From Acidithiobacillus ferridurans (GTDB lineage: Bacteria; Pseudomonadota; Gammaproteobacteria; Acidithiobacillales; Acidithiobacillaceae): 64,000 bases of DNA. Positions 1-9,858 of the stretch are shown here, one piece after another. Position numbers and translations under genes: made by a program. The stretch's first letter is position 1, and every line of letters starts with the position of its first letter. Location: positions 620,001 through 684,000 of the forward strand of contig NZ_AP018795.1 of NCBI RefSeq assembly GCF_003966655.1, read 5' to 3'. The notes below the pieces were generated by a model. The model was not told where the DNA came from. It worked only from the letters and a program-made list of their open reading frames with translations, and did no database searches.

Positions 1-751
1 GCTCGGCATGCAAACGCGTAGCCACTGCGCTGGCAAAATCCGGGTGGCAGTTGAGTCCGGTACCGACCGCCGTGCCGCCCAGTGCCAGGGCATAAAGACC
101 GGGCAGAGTCTGCTCCAGGCTGCGAACACCCTGCTGCAATTGCGCCAGGTAACCGGAGAACTCCTGCCCCAGAGTCAGTGGCACCGCATCCATCAGATGG
201 GTACGCCCGACCTTGATGAGGTGGGCAAAATCCTCCGTCTTGCGCTGCAGTGTCCCTTCCAGGTGCGCCAAGGCGGGCAAAAGTCCCTGATGCACCGCCA
301 AAGCCGCAGCAATATGCATGGCCGACGGAAACACATCGTTGGAAGACTGGCCCAGATTGACGTGATCGTTGGGATGTATCGGCATCTTGCTGCCCCGGGG
401 CTGCCCCGCCATTTCATTGGCCCGGTTGGCGATGACCTCATTGACGTTCATGTTGCTCTGGGTGCCACTGCCCGTCTGCCAGACCCGCAGGGGAAACTGC
501 GTATCCCAGCGCCCCGCGACGACTTCCGCCGCAGCATCGCTGATCTTTTCGGCCAGCGTCGCATCCAGCAGACCCAGCCCGGCGTTCACTGAGGCGGCCG
601 CGCGCTTGATCCGCGCCAGGGCGTGGATCACCGGCAGGGGCATCTGCTCCATACCAATGGCGAAATAACGCAGGGAGCGCTGGGTCTGGGCGCCCCAGAG
701 GGCGTCGTCTTCCACCTCCATAACCCCCATGCTGTCCGTTTCCTGACGCAT
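1..751 (-). CDS. fumC: Fumarate hydratase class II, partial (N-terminal ~250 residues)
   Basis: Reading the minus strand from an ATG at 751 gives an uninterrupted frame to the window edge, so the C-terminal part is outside. The frame has the class II fumarase pattern: a [16 protein letters not shown] block around residue 100, an HPNDHVN segment and a [13 protein letters not shown] segment shortly after. The enzyme interconverts fumarate and malate in the TCA cycle as a soluble homotetramer. The GSS-MPxKVNP signature of the superfamily would lie beyond the edge and cannot be checked. The start lies 2 bases after the pepF stop, so the two are probably cotranscribed. Aspartase and argininosuccinate lyase are relatives, but the motif spelling favours FumC. 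Confidence 0.88.
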   Translation of the reverse strand, partial: MRQETDSMGVMEVEDDALWGAQTQRSLRYFAIGMEQMPLPVIHALARIKRAAASVNAGLGLLDATLAEKISDAAAEVVAGRWDTQFPLRVWQTGSGTQSNMNVNEVIANRANEMAGQPRGSKMPIHPNDHVNLGQSSNDVFPSAMHIAAALAVHQGLLPALAHLEGTLQRKTEDFAHLIKVGRTHLMDAVPLTLGQEFSGYLAQLQQGVRSLEQTLPGLYALALGGTAVGTGLNCHPDFASAVATRLHAE

Positions 752-752
752 A

Positions 753-2573
753 TCAGCGTACCCCCGCCAGTCTCTCGGCTTCATCCACCATCCCGGACAT
801 ATAATCCAGCGCCCGCGACCAGATGTCCGGATCTTCCAGATCGATGCCCGTTGTCGCCACCACCTCGGCGGGCGCTTTGCTGCCGCCGAGTTTCAGCATG
901 GCGGTATAACCGGGCACGAACTCCGCCGGGGCAGCCCGCTGGCGCTGAATCAGCGCCAGCGTCAGCAGTTCCCCAAAGGCATAGGCATACACATAGCCCG
1001 GCGAGCCGATGAAGTGGGGAATATAGCTCCACCACCAGCGATAACCGGGGCTGAACTGGATACTGTCGGCAAACTGCTCCGTCTGGGTTTGCATCCACAG
1101 CTCCGCCAGGCGATCTTTGCTCAGCTCGCCCTCGGCGCGGCGAGCGCCATGCATCACCACCTCAAAGCGGTGCATGGCCATCTGCCGGAACACCGTGGCA
1201 AAGGTGTCCTCGATTTTGCCGCAGAGCAGGCCGAGACGCCGCCGGGGATCCTGCTCCTCGCGCATCAGCCGCTCGAAGGTCAGCATTTCACCAAAAACGG
1301 AGGCCGTTTCCGCGGTGGTCAGGGGGGTGTCGGCGTTCAGGTAACCCTGCCCGCGGGCGAGATACTGGTGGATACCGTGCCCCAATTCATGGGCCACCGT
1401 CATCACATCCCGCACCGTGCCGGTATAGTTGACCATGAGGTAGGGATGCACGTCGGGAGTCACCGGATGGGCGAAGGCCCCGCCCCGCTTGCCCGGCGCC
1501 AATGCTGCATCGATCCAGCCCTCGTCGAAGAAGCGCTGGCCGATGGCCCCCAGTTCCGGCGAAAAATCCGTCACCGCCGCCAGCACGATGCGTCGGCACT
1601 CCGCCCAGTCGTAGCGCCGGTCACTGCCGGGCAACGGCGCATAGCGGTCATAATCCATCAAGGGCGAGAGGTTCAGCAATTTGGCCTTGAGCCGGTAATA
1701 GCGGGCCACCAGTCCGTAGCGTCCGACCACGGCCCGTTCCAGCGCCTCAACCATGCCGTCGGAGATTTCATTGCTCAGATTGCGTTCACTCAGCCAGTGG
1801 GGATAGCGGCGCAGACGGTCATCCAGGGCCTTGTCGGCGAGGATGGCGTTGAAACAGGTGGTAAGGGTATGCAAACGCCCTTCCAGCCCGTTGCTGAGGG
1901 ATTCCGCCGCATCCCGGCGCAACTCCCGATCGGGATTGGACAACAGTGTCAACACCTCCTGCTCGCTCATCTGCTTGCCGCGCAGAGGAAAACGCATTTC
2001 CGTCAACGTCTCGTCAAAAAGCCGTTCCCAGAGCCCCCGTCCGGTCACCCGTTTTTCCGACAAGATCTGCTCTTCACTTTCACTGCGCAGGTGATCACGG
2101 TACTTGCGCCAGTTGCGCAGCAGGTGCGTCCAGTGTGCCAGCGCGGGATCGGCCAGCAGGGCACCGGCCCTGGCGTCGTCCACGGCGTTCCAGGCGATAT
2201 CGAAGAAGATCAGTTGATTCTGAATGGCCGTAGCCGCCTCCTCGTAGGCCTGCAGAGCGGCGCCATATGCCGGCTGATCGGCATGAGTCACATAGCTGAG
2301 GTAACGAAAGGTACCCACCCGGCCGATGCGTTGGCGGATGGCTTCCAACTGCTCCAGGGCCGCCGCCAGTTGCGCCGCGTTCAGCCCCCCCAGGCCGGGA
2401 CGATAGACCTCGGCGAAACGCGTCGCTGCGCGGTCCGCCCAATGGAGGTCCTCCGCCAGCCGTGGGTCGTCCACCCCGGCATAGAGATCTTCCAGACGCC
2501 AATGTACCTGCTCCGCGCCCGTCGCCGTCTGATTTCCGCTCTCCATCATGCTGTTGTTCTCCATCCGAGTCAT
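753..2573 (-). CDS. pepF: Oligoendopeptidase F family (M3) metallopeptidase
   Basis: A 606-residue protein, the usual size for M3B oligopeptidases. The zinc-binding HExxH motif is present as HELGHG around residue 394, followed about 25 residues later by the downstream Glu region ([12 protein letters not shown]) that supplies the third ligand in this family. It is a cytoplasmic endopeptidase that trims short peptides. Several in-frame ATGs cluster at the 5' end. The one at 2549 has the better-spaced GGAG, so the true protein may be 8 residues shorter. It sits between a DUF1841 gene (20 bases upstream) and fumC (next base downstream). This looks like a small operon. Confidence 0.9.
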   Translation of the reverse strand: MTRMENNSMMESGNQTATGAEQVHWRLEDLYAGVDDPRLAEDLHWADRAATRFAEVYRPGLGGLNAAQLAAALEQLEAIRQRIGRVGTFRYLSYVTHADQPAYGAALQAYEEAATAIQNQLIFFDIAWNAVDDARAGALLADPALAHWTHLLRNWRKYRDHLRSESEEQILSEKRVTGRGLWERLFDETLTEMRFPLRGKQMSEQEVLTLLSNPDRELRRDAAESLSNGLEGRLHTLTTCFNAILADKALDDRLRRYPHWLSERNLSNEISDGMVEALERAVVGRYGLVARYYRLKAKLLNLSPLMDYDRYAPLPGSDRRYDWAECRRIVLAAVTDFSPELGAIGQRFFDEGWIDAALAPGKRGGAFAHPVTPDVHPYLMVNYTGTVRDVMTVAHELGHGIHQYLARGQGYLNADTPLTTAETASVFGEMLTFERLMREEQDPRRRLGLLCGKIEDTFATVFRQMAMHRFEVVMHGARRAEGELSKDRLAELWMQTQTEQFADSIQFSPGYRWWWSYIPHFIGSPGYVYAYAFGELLTLALIQRQRAAPAEFVPGYTAMLKLGGSKAPAEVVATTGIDLEDPDIWSRALDYMSGMVDEAERLAGVR

Positions 2574-2592
2574 GTTCGATTGGTGTCGCCGC

Positions 2593-3039
2593 TCAGCCCA
2601 CCCTTTCCGGCAAACCCAGCCCGCGGCGCACGCAAGGCAATAGTGCCGCGGGTTCAGGGGCCCGCCTGGTCCTCTGAGCCTGCCACATCATTTCTCCCAG
2701 ACAGTCCACGAAAAGATGTTCGGCGCCGGCTTCACCCAGCTTGCGGCGCGCGCTGTCGAAGAGGTCCACGATACCCGCAGGCTGTCCCAATGCCAACATC
2801 TCCTCCAGCCCGACATGCAGGGACATGTGCATATAAGGGTTGGTCCGTCCCTGCTCGGGCGGGAAATCCTGTTCCAACCCCTGCTGTGCATCGTCGAGCA
2901 GGGCATGATATTCCGGATGGCGGAGAATGACGGCGACAATCCGCGTCTGCACCCCTTCCAGCGGCCGGCCCTCCTGGTAGGCCCGCCAACTGTCCAGAAA
3001 GACCTGTCGATATGTTTCTCGTTTAGTGCCATAAAGCAT
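2593..3039 (-). CDS. DUF1841 family protein
   Basis: A 148-residue protein starting MLYGTKRETYRQVF. It resembles the DUF1841 family, short cytoplasmic proteins of beta- and gammaproteobacteria with no assigned function. Visible features are a conserved acidic/aromatic N-terminus, an HPEYH segment and the middle stretch NPYMHMSLHVGLEE. An upstream in-frame ATG at 3081 is possible, but the family start fits 3039. It is first in a minus-strand run with pepF and fumC and faces away from the repeat protein at 3203, so the gap 3040-3202 should hold divergent promoters. I saw no strong consensus there. Confidence 0.75.
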   Translation of the reverse strand: MLYGTKRETYRQVFLDSWRAYQEGRPLEGVQTRIVAVILRHPEYHALLDDAQQGLEQDFPPEQGRTNPYMHMSLHVGLEEMLALGQPAGIVDLFDSARRKLGEAGAEHLFVDCLGEMMWQAQRTRRAPEPAALLPCVRRGLGLPERVG

Positions 3040-3202
3040 AATGATTAGCCTGTCAGAACATACCGGAAGATCATAGGGCACACCGGCACGGGTGGGAAAG
3101 AGGGGTCTTTTGTGGTAAACAGGTCAGATTCCGGAGGCCTGACCAGGCTTGACCAAAAGCATTTATCGCGACATTCATTTTCGGCGGGAGAGCAGCGCAG
3201 AC

Positions 3203-4906
3203 ATGGCTAATGCAAATGCAGTATCGACAGCAGCAGTAATCAACCTCAATGAGCGCCAGTGGGAGGGGCTCGGCAAAGTCGGCGACGCCGCCCTGCAGGT
3301 GCAGAACCTGCTACAGATGCTGCGCGACATCCTCAATGAACTGCCCCAGGCCATCGATACCGACAAGCTCATGGAGACCATGAAGCCCTATCTGGAACAA
3401 CTGCAGCGCGTTTCGGAGTCGCTGCAGGCCTTTATCAAAGGGGATTCCGATGAAGAGCCGCTGGATCGCCTGCGCACCATGCTGACCGAGGTCCAGAACG
3501 CCGAACTCGACAAAACCCTGAAAGAAGTTCTGCAACTGCTCGGCAACCTGCAGCGCGCCGGTTTCTTCAGCTCCGTCACCGCCCTCAGTGCGGAACTGAA
3601 ATGCCCCATCATCGGCGAAAGCCCCGAAGACATGGTGCAGAAAATTCACGCCGCCACCGCCAGCCTGCAATACTGGATGGAGAGCGCACGGCAAGGTGCC
3701 GGGGTCATCGGCAACATGGTCGGTCAACTCGACCTGCCCGATCGCCTCGACGAAATTCAGGAAATGGCTGACCAGTGGATGCAGATGGCCCGGCGGGCGC
3801 AGCGCCTGGTGCAGGGCGACGCGCCCAGCCTGCAGGCCCGCCTGAGCGCCATGCTCGATATGGCGGAGATCCTTGGCGGGCAGATGAACATCGCCATTGG
3901 CACCCTGCGCGACACCATGCCGGAAGTGCTGGAAAGCGCTGACATGAGCGGCGCGTTCGCCACGATCGGTGCCGGTGGCAGCCGCTGGATGCACATCGCA
4001 TTGCGGGTCAAGGCCCTGGCACAGGGTAACTCCGAAAACCTCGCCCAGCGGGTGGAAGGTCTGCTGGATCAGATCGACCACCTCGCGGGCTATGCCGCGA
4101 GCGCGGGCTTCTTCATTCAGGCGGGCAAGGATGGCGTGGGTGCGGTCCGCAATATGCTCACGGATATCGACCTCCCGGAAAAGCTGGATGACCTCGCGGA
4201 AGAAGCGGAAAAGTGGCTGAAAATCGCGAAGCGTGCCAAGCTGCTGGCGCAAGGTGATGCCGGAAGTCTGGCCGACCGGGTCGGCAGCCTGCTGGGCATG
4301 GCGGAAACCGTCAGCGGTTCATTACAGGCCGCGGCCAGGGCCTTGGAAGACAGGGGCATCCATCTTCAGGAACTGATCACTCCGCACGGCGACCTCAGTG
4401 TCGCGTTGGGTACGGTTGCGGATATGGTGGGCGAATTCTGGCAGGATGGCACCATCCGCCACATCATCATCACCGTCAGCCAGGGCGCCATGGCGTGGCT
4501 GGAAATCGCGAAAATTGCGACCGCCACCGTAAAAGGCGACGCGGAAAGCATCAACGCCCGGATCAAGGAAATCGTCCAGGGCCTGCAGGATGCCCACCTC
4601 ATGGAGATGCTGCCCGACGTCTTCGCACTGCTCGGCAACCTGCAAAAGGCCGGCCTGATCAGCAAGGTGAACATGGTGATGACCAAGGTCGTCCCCATGA
4701 TCCCCTCCGACGAGGTCTTTGCCAGCGGCGTGAACAAGGCCATGCAGGCGCTGGAGCAGACCCGCGCCGGAATGAAGGACGAGAACAACAAGGGTGGAGG
4801 CCTCTTCGGCCTGATGAAGATTTTCTTCGCCAAGGACACCCAGTTCGTGCTGAAGTTTGCCGTGCGCTTCGCCTCCATCTTCCTGAAGGCGCTGAAACAG
4901 GGCTGA
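3203..4906 (+). CDS. Repeat-containing helical protein, DUF1641-like C-terminus
   Basis: A 567-residue protein with no signal peptide, almost entirely predicted amphipathic helix. It contains four to five diverged copies of a ~65-residue unit whose core reads W-[ML]-x-I-A-x-R-x-K-x-L-x-Q-G-[DN]-x-x-S-L-x-x-R-[VL]. Copies are centred near residues 200, 260, 350 and 440. N- and C-terminal segments contain a shared LLGNLQ-[RK]-AG pattern. The last ~100 residues (GGGLFGLMKIF, FAVRFASIFLKAL) resemble DUF1641 domains found near Hdr and formate dehydrogenase genes. That is resemblance by eye only. A TTG at 3149 with a distant GGAGG is an alternative start. The function is unknown. It is followed by a strong hairpin. 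Confidence 0.7.
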   Translation: MANANAVSTAAVINLNERQWEGLGKVGDAALQVQNLLQMLRDILNELPQAIDTDKLMETMKPYLEQLQRVSESLQAFIKGDSDEEPLDRLRTMLTEVQNAELDKTLKEVLQLLGNLQRAGFFSSVTALSAELKCPIIGESPEDMVQKIHAATASLQYWMESARQGAGVIGNMVGQLDLPDRLDEIQEMADQWMQMARRAQRLVQGDAPSLQARLSAMLDMAEILGGQMNIAIGTLRDTMPEVLESADMSGAFATIGAGGSRWMHIALRVKALAQGNSENLAQRVEGLLDQIDHLAGYAASAGFFIQAGKDGVGAVRNMLTDIDLPEKLDDLAEEAEKWLKIAKRAKLLAQGDAGSLADRVGSLLGMAETVSGSLQAAARALEDRGIHLQELITPHGDLSVALGTVADMVGEFWQDGTIRHIIITVSQGAMAWLEIAKIATATVKGDAESINARIKEIVQGLQDAHLMEMLPDVFALLGNLQKAGLISKVNMVMTKVVPMIPSDEVFASGVNKAMQALEQTRAGMKDENNKGGGLFGLMKIFFAKDTQFVLKFAVRFASIFLKALKQG

Positions 4907-4923
4907 TTTTCCAGCACCCGCAA

Positions 4924-4955
4924 AAAGGCCCCGGTCCTTGTGGTCCGGGGCCTTT
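4924..4955. terminator. Bidirectional rho-independent terminator
   Basis: An 11-bp perfect inverted repeat (AAAGGCCCCGG / CCGGGGCCTTT) with a 10-base loop lies between two convergent genes. There is an A-run on the left and a short T-run on the right, so it can serve both strands. Confidence 0.85.
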
Positions 4956-4972
4956 GCGTCGTAGGAAAGGTA

Positions 4973-5542
4973 CTAAGCCCCGCGCTGTCCCCACCATGTC
5001 TTCGCCTTCTCCGCCGCTGCCCTGGCCGCTGCCGGTTCGTTCAGCCAGGCCTTCGCCAGATCGATGATCTCCGCATTATCCTTTGCCCATACCGCGGCGC
5101 CAGCGGCCAACAAGCCCTGACGTACCGCGTCATCCGGCATTTTCGGACCGAGGATGAGGGGACAGCCGTCGGCGATGGATTTGGCAAGATCCACCGTACC
5201 ACCCGTCAGGGTGCCGCCGGGCACACAAAAATCCGCGCATCGGTAGAAGGCATCGCGCTGCGCCACCGTCTCCACAAAGTAAACACGCGTCTTGATGGGC
5301 ACGAAGCTGGTGAACAGCCGGCTGTGGCGGATGGTCTGCAGGTGGTATTTCAGCGCATCCCGATAAACGGGTTCATAGCGCTCTTCCCGATCCGGCGCCA
5401 GCACCATGATCCCCATCCTCACCCGCATCAGGGAGAGAAAAATCCCATAGGCCTCCGCATCTTCGCCCTCGTGCAGGTTGGGGAAGTACACTATGCAACG
5501 GTTCCGGTCCCGGAACTCCTTAAAACGTTCGCACCAATCCAT
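4973..5542 (-). CDS. Short glycosyltransferase-like protein (resembles Kdo-transferase C-domain)
   Basis: A 189-residue protein starting at MDWCERFKEF, preceded by GGAG with good spacing. From about residue 60 it resembles the C-terminal GT-B half of 3-deoxy-manno-octulosonate transferase (WaaA/KdtA). Shared features are a PGGTLTGGTVDLAKSIADG-P-ILGP stretch, where the family has a glycine-rich nucleotide-sugar site, and then an L-x-x-x-GAAVW segment and an Ala-rich helical end. The N-terminal acceptor domain and its membrane anchor are absent, so it is either a stand-alone half-domain or a divergent family. The only neighbour on this strand is none within 1.9 kb. It is convergent with the repeat protein and divergent from glgA. 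Confidence 0.55.
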   Translation of the reverse strand: MDWCERFKEFRDRNRCIVYFPNLHEGEDAEAYGIFLSLMRVRMGIMVLAPDREERYEPVYRDALKYHLQTIRHSRLFTSFVPIKTRVYFVETVAQRDAFYRCADFCVPGGTLTGGTVDLAKSIADGCPLILGPKMPDDAVRQGLLAAGAAVWAKDNAEIIDLAKAWLNEPAAARAAAEKAKTWWGQRGA

Positions 5543-5635
5543 GCGTCTCACTCCGTAGCGGTAGTCGTGGGTTTTTCCATCCGCCGATGATAGGCGACGC
5601 CGGGACATCATTCAAAATTTGCATGGCATCGGCGC

Positions 5636-5667
5636 TTGTAAAGCATACCGCGCTGATGTGTTATATT
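5636..5667 (+). promoter_or_regulatory. Putative sigma-70 promoter of glgA (extended -10)
   Basis: TGTTATATT at 5659-5667 fits an extended -10 element 33 bases before the glgA ATG. A TTGTAA at 5636 is too far for an ideal -35, consistent with extended -10 use. Confidence 0.4.
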
Positions 5668-5699
5668 AGCAACATCGTTTTACCCAAGAAGAATACACC

Positions 5700-7166
5700 A
5701 TGTTGCGAACACTTTTCGTATTTTCGGAGATGGCACCCTATTCCAAGACGGGCGGCCTCGCGGATGTCGGCGGTGCCCTACCCGTGGCGTTGGGGCAGTT
5801 GGGCGTCGACACCCGCGTGCTGGTGCCCTACTACGGGTGTCCCGCCGTGGGCGAGATGGACTGGCGTTGCGCGGTCAGCGTGCCCTATACCGATGAAACG
5901 GCCGAGTTATGGTCGCTGGCGGAGCGGCCGCAGATTCTTTTCCTGCGCTACCCCCCTTACTATGAACGCGACGGCGGCCCTTACCAGGATGCGCAGGGCG
6001 AAGACTGGCCGGACAACGACCGGCGCTTTGCCCTGCTCAACCGGGTAGCCGTGGAAATTGCCCAGGGACGCGTGTCGGGGCTCGACTGGCGTCCGGACAT
6101 TGTTCATGCCAACGACTGGCAGACCGGGCTGATACCTTACCTCCTCGACCTGGAAGCGCGCATCGGCGCCGCGCGGCCGCCGGTCCTTTTCACCATTCAC
6201 AATCTGGCCTATCAGGGCCGCTTCCCGCCCCGCGCCATGGCGCCGCTGCACTTACCTGCGGCGGATTTTCACTGGCTCGGGACCGAACATTACGGAGCCT
6301 TTTCCTTCATGAAGGCGGGCCTGGCGTTCTGCGACCAGATCACCACCGTCAGCCCCACCTATGCCGCAGAGATTCAGACCAGCGCCTTCGGCATGGGACT
6401 GGATGGTCTGCTCCGGTCCCGGTCTGAGCATCTATCGGGCATTCTCAACGGGATCGATACCATCCACTGGAACCCTGGGGCGGACCCCTATCTGGCCGCT
6501 CATTATTCGCCGCAGGACCGGCAGCCGGGCAAGGCCCAGTGCAAATCGCACCTGCAGAGCAGTCTTGGCCTCTATCCCGAACCCGGCGTCTTCCTCCTCG
6601 GCATGATCAGCCGTCTGGTGGAGCAGAAGGGGACGGATATGGTGCTCGACATTCTCCCGGATCTGTTGCGTCGCGGCATGCAGGTGGTGGTGCTGGGCAG
6701 CGGCGACAAGTCTTTCGAGCGGCAACTGCTGGAGATGGCAGCGGCGCACCCCGCGCAAATGGCGACGCGCATCGCCTTCGACGAGGGACTGTCCCATCGT
6801 ATAGAGGCAGGCGCAGATGCCTTTCTCATGCCTTCCCGTTTCGAACCCTGCGGCCTGAACCAGATGTATAGCCTGCGTTACGGTACCATTCCTATCGTCC
6901 ACCGCACGGGCGGGCTGGCCGACACGGTCACCGATGCCGACGACTTCCGCCACCCGTTGCAACGCAACGGCTTTGTGTTCGACAGCCCGCAAGGCGACGC
7001 CCTGCACCATGCCGTGCTGCGCGCGGAGGCGTTGTTCCGCCAGCCTGCGCTCTGGTCGCACCTACAGGACCAGGCCATGGCGGGCGACTATAGCTGGCAG
7101 CACTCCGCACGCGCCTATCTCCAGCTCTATTACGAGGTGCTGGCGCGGCACAGAGGCGGCCACTGA
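5700..7166 (+). CDS. glgA: Glycogen synthase (ADP-glucose type)
   Basis: A 488-residue GT5 enzyme of normal length. It transfers glucose from ADP-glucose to the non-reducing end of an alpha-1,4-glucan. The N-terminal ADP-glucose motif KTGGLADVGG is at residues 16-25, HANDWQT near residue 134, the second-domain start GMISRLVEQKG near 301 and the C-terminal FEPCGLNQMYSLRYGT block near 380. The last contains the conserved catalytic Glu. Other glycogen genes are not beside it. The next gene, a metallo-beta-lactamase, follows after 43 bases and may be cotranscribed. Confidence 0.95.
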   Translation: MLRTLFVFSEMAPYSKTGGLADVGGALPVALGQLGVDTRVLVPYYGCPAVGEMDWRCAVSVPYTDETAELWSLAERPQILFLRYPPYYERDGGPYQDAQGEDWPDNDRRFALLNRVAVEIAQGRVSGLDWRPDIVHANDWQTGLIPYLLDLEARIGAARPPVLFTIHNLAYQGRFPPRAMAPLHLPAADFHWLGTEHYGAFSFMKAGLAFCDQITTVSPTYAAEIQTSAFGMGLDGLLRSRSEHLSGILNGIDTIHWNPGADPYLAAHYSPQDRQPGKAQCKSHLQSSLGLYPEPGVFLLGMISRLVEQKGTDMVLDILPDLLRRGMQVVVLGSGDKSFERQLLEMAAAHPAQMATRIAFDEGLSHRIEAGADAFLMPSRFEPCGLNQMYSLRYGTIPIVHRTGGLADTVTDADDFRHPLQRNGFVFDSPQGDALHHAVLRAEALFRQPALWSHLQDQAMAGDYSWQHSARAYLQLYYEVLARHRGGH

Positions 7167-7209
7167 GTTTCCCACCATCGATTCGCTCTACGAAAAAAAG
7201 GAGAACCAC

Positions 7210-8598
7210 ATGGAAATGCAATTTTATGGTGCGGCGGGAGGGGTTACCGGGTCCTGTCATTTTCTCCGCGTGGGCGACAAAAAGCTGCTCATCGACTGCG
7301 GGATGTTTCAGGGCGGGCATGACCTGGAAGAAGAAAATCGCACCGAGTTCGGCTTTGACGCCAAGGATATCGACTATCTGCTGCTGACCCATGCCCATCT
7401 CGATCACTGCGGGCGCATTCCCCTGCTGGTCAAACGCGGCTTTCGCGGCGAGATCATCACCACATCAGCCACCCGCGAACTGGCGCGACTGGTGCTCATG
7501 GATGCGGCGGGGCTGGCGGCGGAAGAGGCGCGACGCTCCAACCGACGTCACCAGCGTCAGGGCGGGGCCGAAACCACGCCCATCTATGACATCACCGACG
7601 TCCTCGATACCATGGATCGCTTCGGACGCAGCGCGGATTACGGACAAAAAATAGAGGTCTGCCCCGGCGTCAGCGCGACTTTCGGAGACGCCGGGCATAT
7701 CCTTGGCTCCGCCTGGATACTGGTGGAAGCCAGCGAAGCGGGCAGGCAGCAGCGCATCGTCTACTCCGGCGATCTGGGCAACCGCGGCAAGCCGATCCTC
7801 AACCCGCCCACCCCCGCCCCCCAAGCGGACGTCATCGTCATGGAAACCACCTACGGCGACCGCCTGCACAAGGCCATCGGACCTTCGGTGGACGAGTTGC
7901 GCGATGCCATCCTCGACACCCTGAAACGTGGCGGCAACACCATCATCCCCACCTTCGCCCTGGAGCGCGCGCAGGATTTGCTGTATTACCTGCGGGAAAT
8001 GATGAACGACAACCAGATCCCCACCAACCTGCCGGTCTTTCTCGATTCGCCCATGGCCATTTCGGCCACGGAGATTTTTCGTCGCCACCCGGAGTGTTTC
8101 AACCCCGCTACCCGCGAAAACCTGCAGCACGGCGCCGACCCCTTCGCCCTGCGCAACCTCCATTTCACCCGCGAAACCAGCGAATCCATGGGCATCAACC
8201 TGATCAAGGGCGGTGCCCTGATCATGGCGGGATCGGGCATGGCGACGGGAGGGCGGGTTACCCACCATCTCCGGCATAACATCTGGCGTGAGGACAGCAG
8301 CGTGGTCTTCGTCGGTTATGCCGCCCAGGGGACGCTGGCGCGGCGCATCATCGACGGGGCCAAAACGGTGCGGATATTTGGTGAAGAAGTGCATGTCGCC
8401 GCCAGCATTTTCACCATCGGCGGTTTCTCGGCCCATGCCGACCACGATGAACTTCTCGCCTGGTATGGTGACCAACGCCCGCCGCGCACCGTTCTCGTCC
8501 ATGGTGAGGACAACGGCCGGGAAGGCATCGCCAAGGTGCTGCGGGCGCGGGGTTTGCAGGTGGATTGTCCGGTCATTGGCGATCGTTATTCCCTCTAA
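7210..8598 (+). CDS. Beta-CASP metallo-beta-lactamase fold ribonuclease-like protein
   Basis: A 462-residue protein starting after AAAGGAG. The metal site THAHLDHCGR is at residues 60-69, followed by GDAGHILGS near 160, SGDLG near 187 and the beta-CASP and C-terminal RMMBL signatures (SGMATGGR near 340, GGFSAHADHDEL near 405). This is the layout of CPSF-like/YsiF-type RNA-processing MBL proteins (MBL, beta-CASP, RMMBL). The likely role is a zinc-dependent RNA exo- or endonuclease in the cytoplasm. The specific substrate is unknown. It lies 43 bases after glgA. Confidence 0.88.
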   Translation: MEMQFYGAAGGVTGSCHFLRVGDKKLLIDCGMFQGGHDLEEENRTEFGFDAKDIDYLLLTHAHLDHCGRIPLLVKRGFRGEIITTSATRELARLVLMDAAGLAAEEARRSNRRHQRQGGAETTPIYDITDVLDTMDRFGRSADYGQKIEVCPGVSATFGDAGHILGSAWILVEASEAGRQQRIVYSGDLGNRGKPILNPPTPAPQADVIVMETTYGDRLHKAIGPSVDELRDAILDTLKRGGNTIIPTFALERAQDLLYYLREMMNDNQIPTNLPVFLDSPMAISATEIFRRHPECFNPATRENLQHGADPFALRNLHFTRETSESMGINLIKGGALIMAGSGMATGGRVTHHLRHNIWREDSSVVFVGYAAQGTLARRIIDGAKTVRIFGEEVHVAASIFTIGGFSAHADHDELLAWYGDQRPPRTVLVHGEDNGREGIAKVLRARGLQVDCPVIGDRYSL

Positions 8599-8681
8599 AA
8601 AAGCTTTTGCGTTGCGCCGGGACCATAAACGGCTACAATGCCCCGAAGGCTTTTACACCCGCATGCAGGAGGAGTCGTACG

Positions 8682-9098
8682 ATGTCAGGTCACTTTCCTT
8701 TTTCCGGCAAGGCCAACCGCGTTTCGGTCTACGCCTTTTTTGAGGCCCACGACTGGAGCCTTGAAGCGCAAGAGAAATATTTTCAGGCGTGGTACCAGTG
8801 GACGAAAGACTACGTCATGAATGACGCCGATCTGAAAGCCGCCAAGGGCGTGCTCTTCAGCGGCGACCATTTTGGAACGCACGCCGACCACGATTTCCAT
8901 CTGCACGGTTACGCGGTCGCCACGCGCATGCTGGAGCTCGGGGAACTCATCAAGGGCAGCATCCTGCCGCGGCTGGACCACGACATGCTCCACGCCCTCG
9001 AACATGACCATGAAGAGTGGATTGCGGCGGCCAACGCCGTTGCCACGGAACATCCCCGCCCTCAGGCGCCGGAGATCGGCCGTTATCGTCACGTCTGA
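8682..9098 (+). CDS. Conserved-looking hypothetical protein
   Basis: A 138-residue soluble protein starting ATG at 8682 after a strong AGGAGGAG. I do not recognise a family. It is rich in His, Asp and Trp: the segment HFGTHADHDFHLHGYA near residue 65 and LDHDMLHALEHDHEEW near 100 could bind metal or simply reflect surface helices. Codon use matches its neighbours and the start is clear, so I take it as real. It has its own 83-base upstream gap after the metallo-beta-lactamase gene. Confidence 0.6.
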   Translation: MSGHFPFSGKANRVSVYAFFEAHDWSLEAQEKYFQAWYQWTKDYVMNDADLKAAKGVLFSGDHFGTHADHDFHLHGYAVATRMLELGELIKGSILPRLDHDMLHALEHDHEEWIAAANAVATEHPRPQAPEIGRYRHV

Positions 9099-9195
9099 AT
9101 GTCCGGCAACGGTGCCGGGGCGGGTCGCATACCCGATCTCCGACACCGCGGCCCTGCATCCCGACAGCCCGCAACATCGCCGTGGATGACGCAGC

Positions 9196-9858
9196 GTGGA
9201 CCCACAGCACGTTCATCGCTGTTTTGCCGCCCTGCGCGTCGCCATTCCCGAACCCAAAACCGAGCTGAACTATCACTCCCCCTTTCAGCTTCTGGTCGCC
9301 GTAGTGCTTTCCGCGCAAAGTACGGACAAAGCCGTCAACGCCTGCACCCGGATGCTCTTTGCGGTGGCACCGACTCCCGAGGCGATGGTGACCCTCGGTG
9401 AAGACGGCATCAAGGCCCACATCCATCGTCTGGGACTGTTCAACGCCAAGGCCCGGCATGTGCATGCCCTGGCCCGGCAACTGCTGGCCCTGCATGATGG
9501 CGAGGTACCCGCCGACCGGAAGGCGCTGGAAGCGCTCCCCGGCGTCGGCCGTAAAACCGCCAATGTCGTCCTCAATACCGCGTTCGGGCAACCCACCATT
9601 GCGGTGGATACCCACATCTTCCGGGTCGGCAACCGGACCGGCATCGCCCCCGGCAAGACACCCCTGGCCGTGGAACAGGCCCTGCTCGCGGCGGTGCCCG
9701 CCGAATACCGGCAGGACGCCCACCATCTCCTGATTCTCCATGGCCGCTATACCTGCACAGCCAGGCGGCCGCACTGCGGCCACTGCCCGATTTTTCAGTG
9801 CTGCGAATGGCCGGACAAGCATCGGTGGGCAGCGAAGTCACCTCCTGGCGGCGCTTAA
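9196..9858 (+). CDS. nth: Endonuclease III
   Basis: A 220-residue DNA glycosylase/AP lyase for oxidised pyrimidines. The helix-hairpin-helix LPGVGRKTANVV (residues ~114-125) carries the catalytic Lys, VDTHIFRV carries the catalytic Asp, and the C-terminal CxxxxxxCxxCxxxxxC cluster loop (CTARRPHCGHCPIFQC) holds the 4Fe-4S cluster. GTG start. The last ~15 residues beyond the cluster are slightly longer than in E. coli Nth. Its 3' end overlaps the tail of a minus-strand remnant. Confidence 0.93.
   Translation: MDPQHVHRCFAALRVAIPEPKTELNYHSPFQLLVAVVLSAQSTDKAVNACTRMLFAVAPTPEAMVTLGEDGIKAHIHRLGLFNAKARHVHALARQLLALHDGEVPADRKALEALPGVGRKTANVVLNTAFGQPTIAVDTHIFRVGNRTGIAPGKTPLAVEQALLAAVPAEYRQDAHHLLILHGRYTCTARRPHCGHCPIFQCCEWPDKHRWAAKSPPGGA

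Noticed and set aside
1014-2930. A 638-codon plus-strand frame opposite pepF
   Set aside because: A shadow of the M3 peptidase, no motif or ribosome site.
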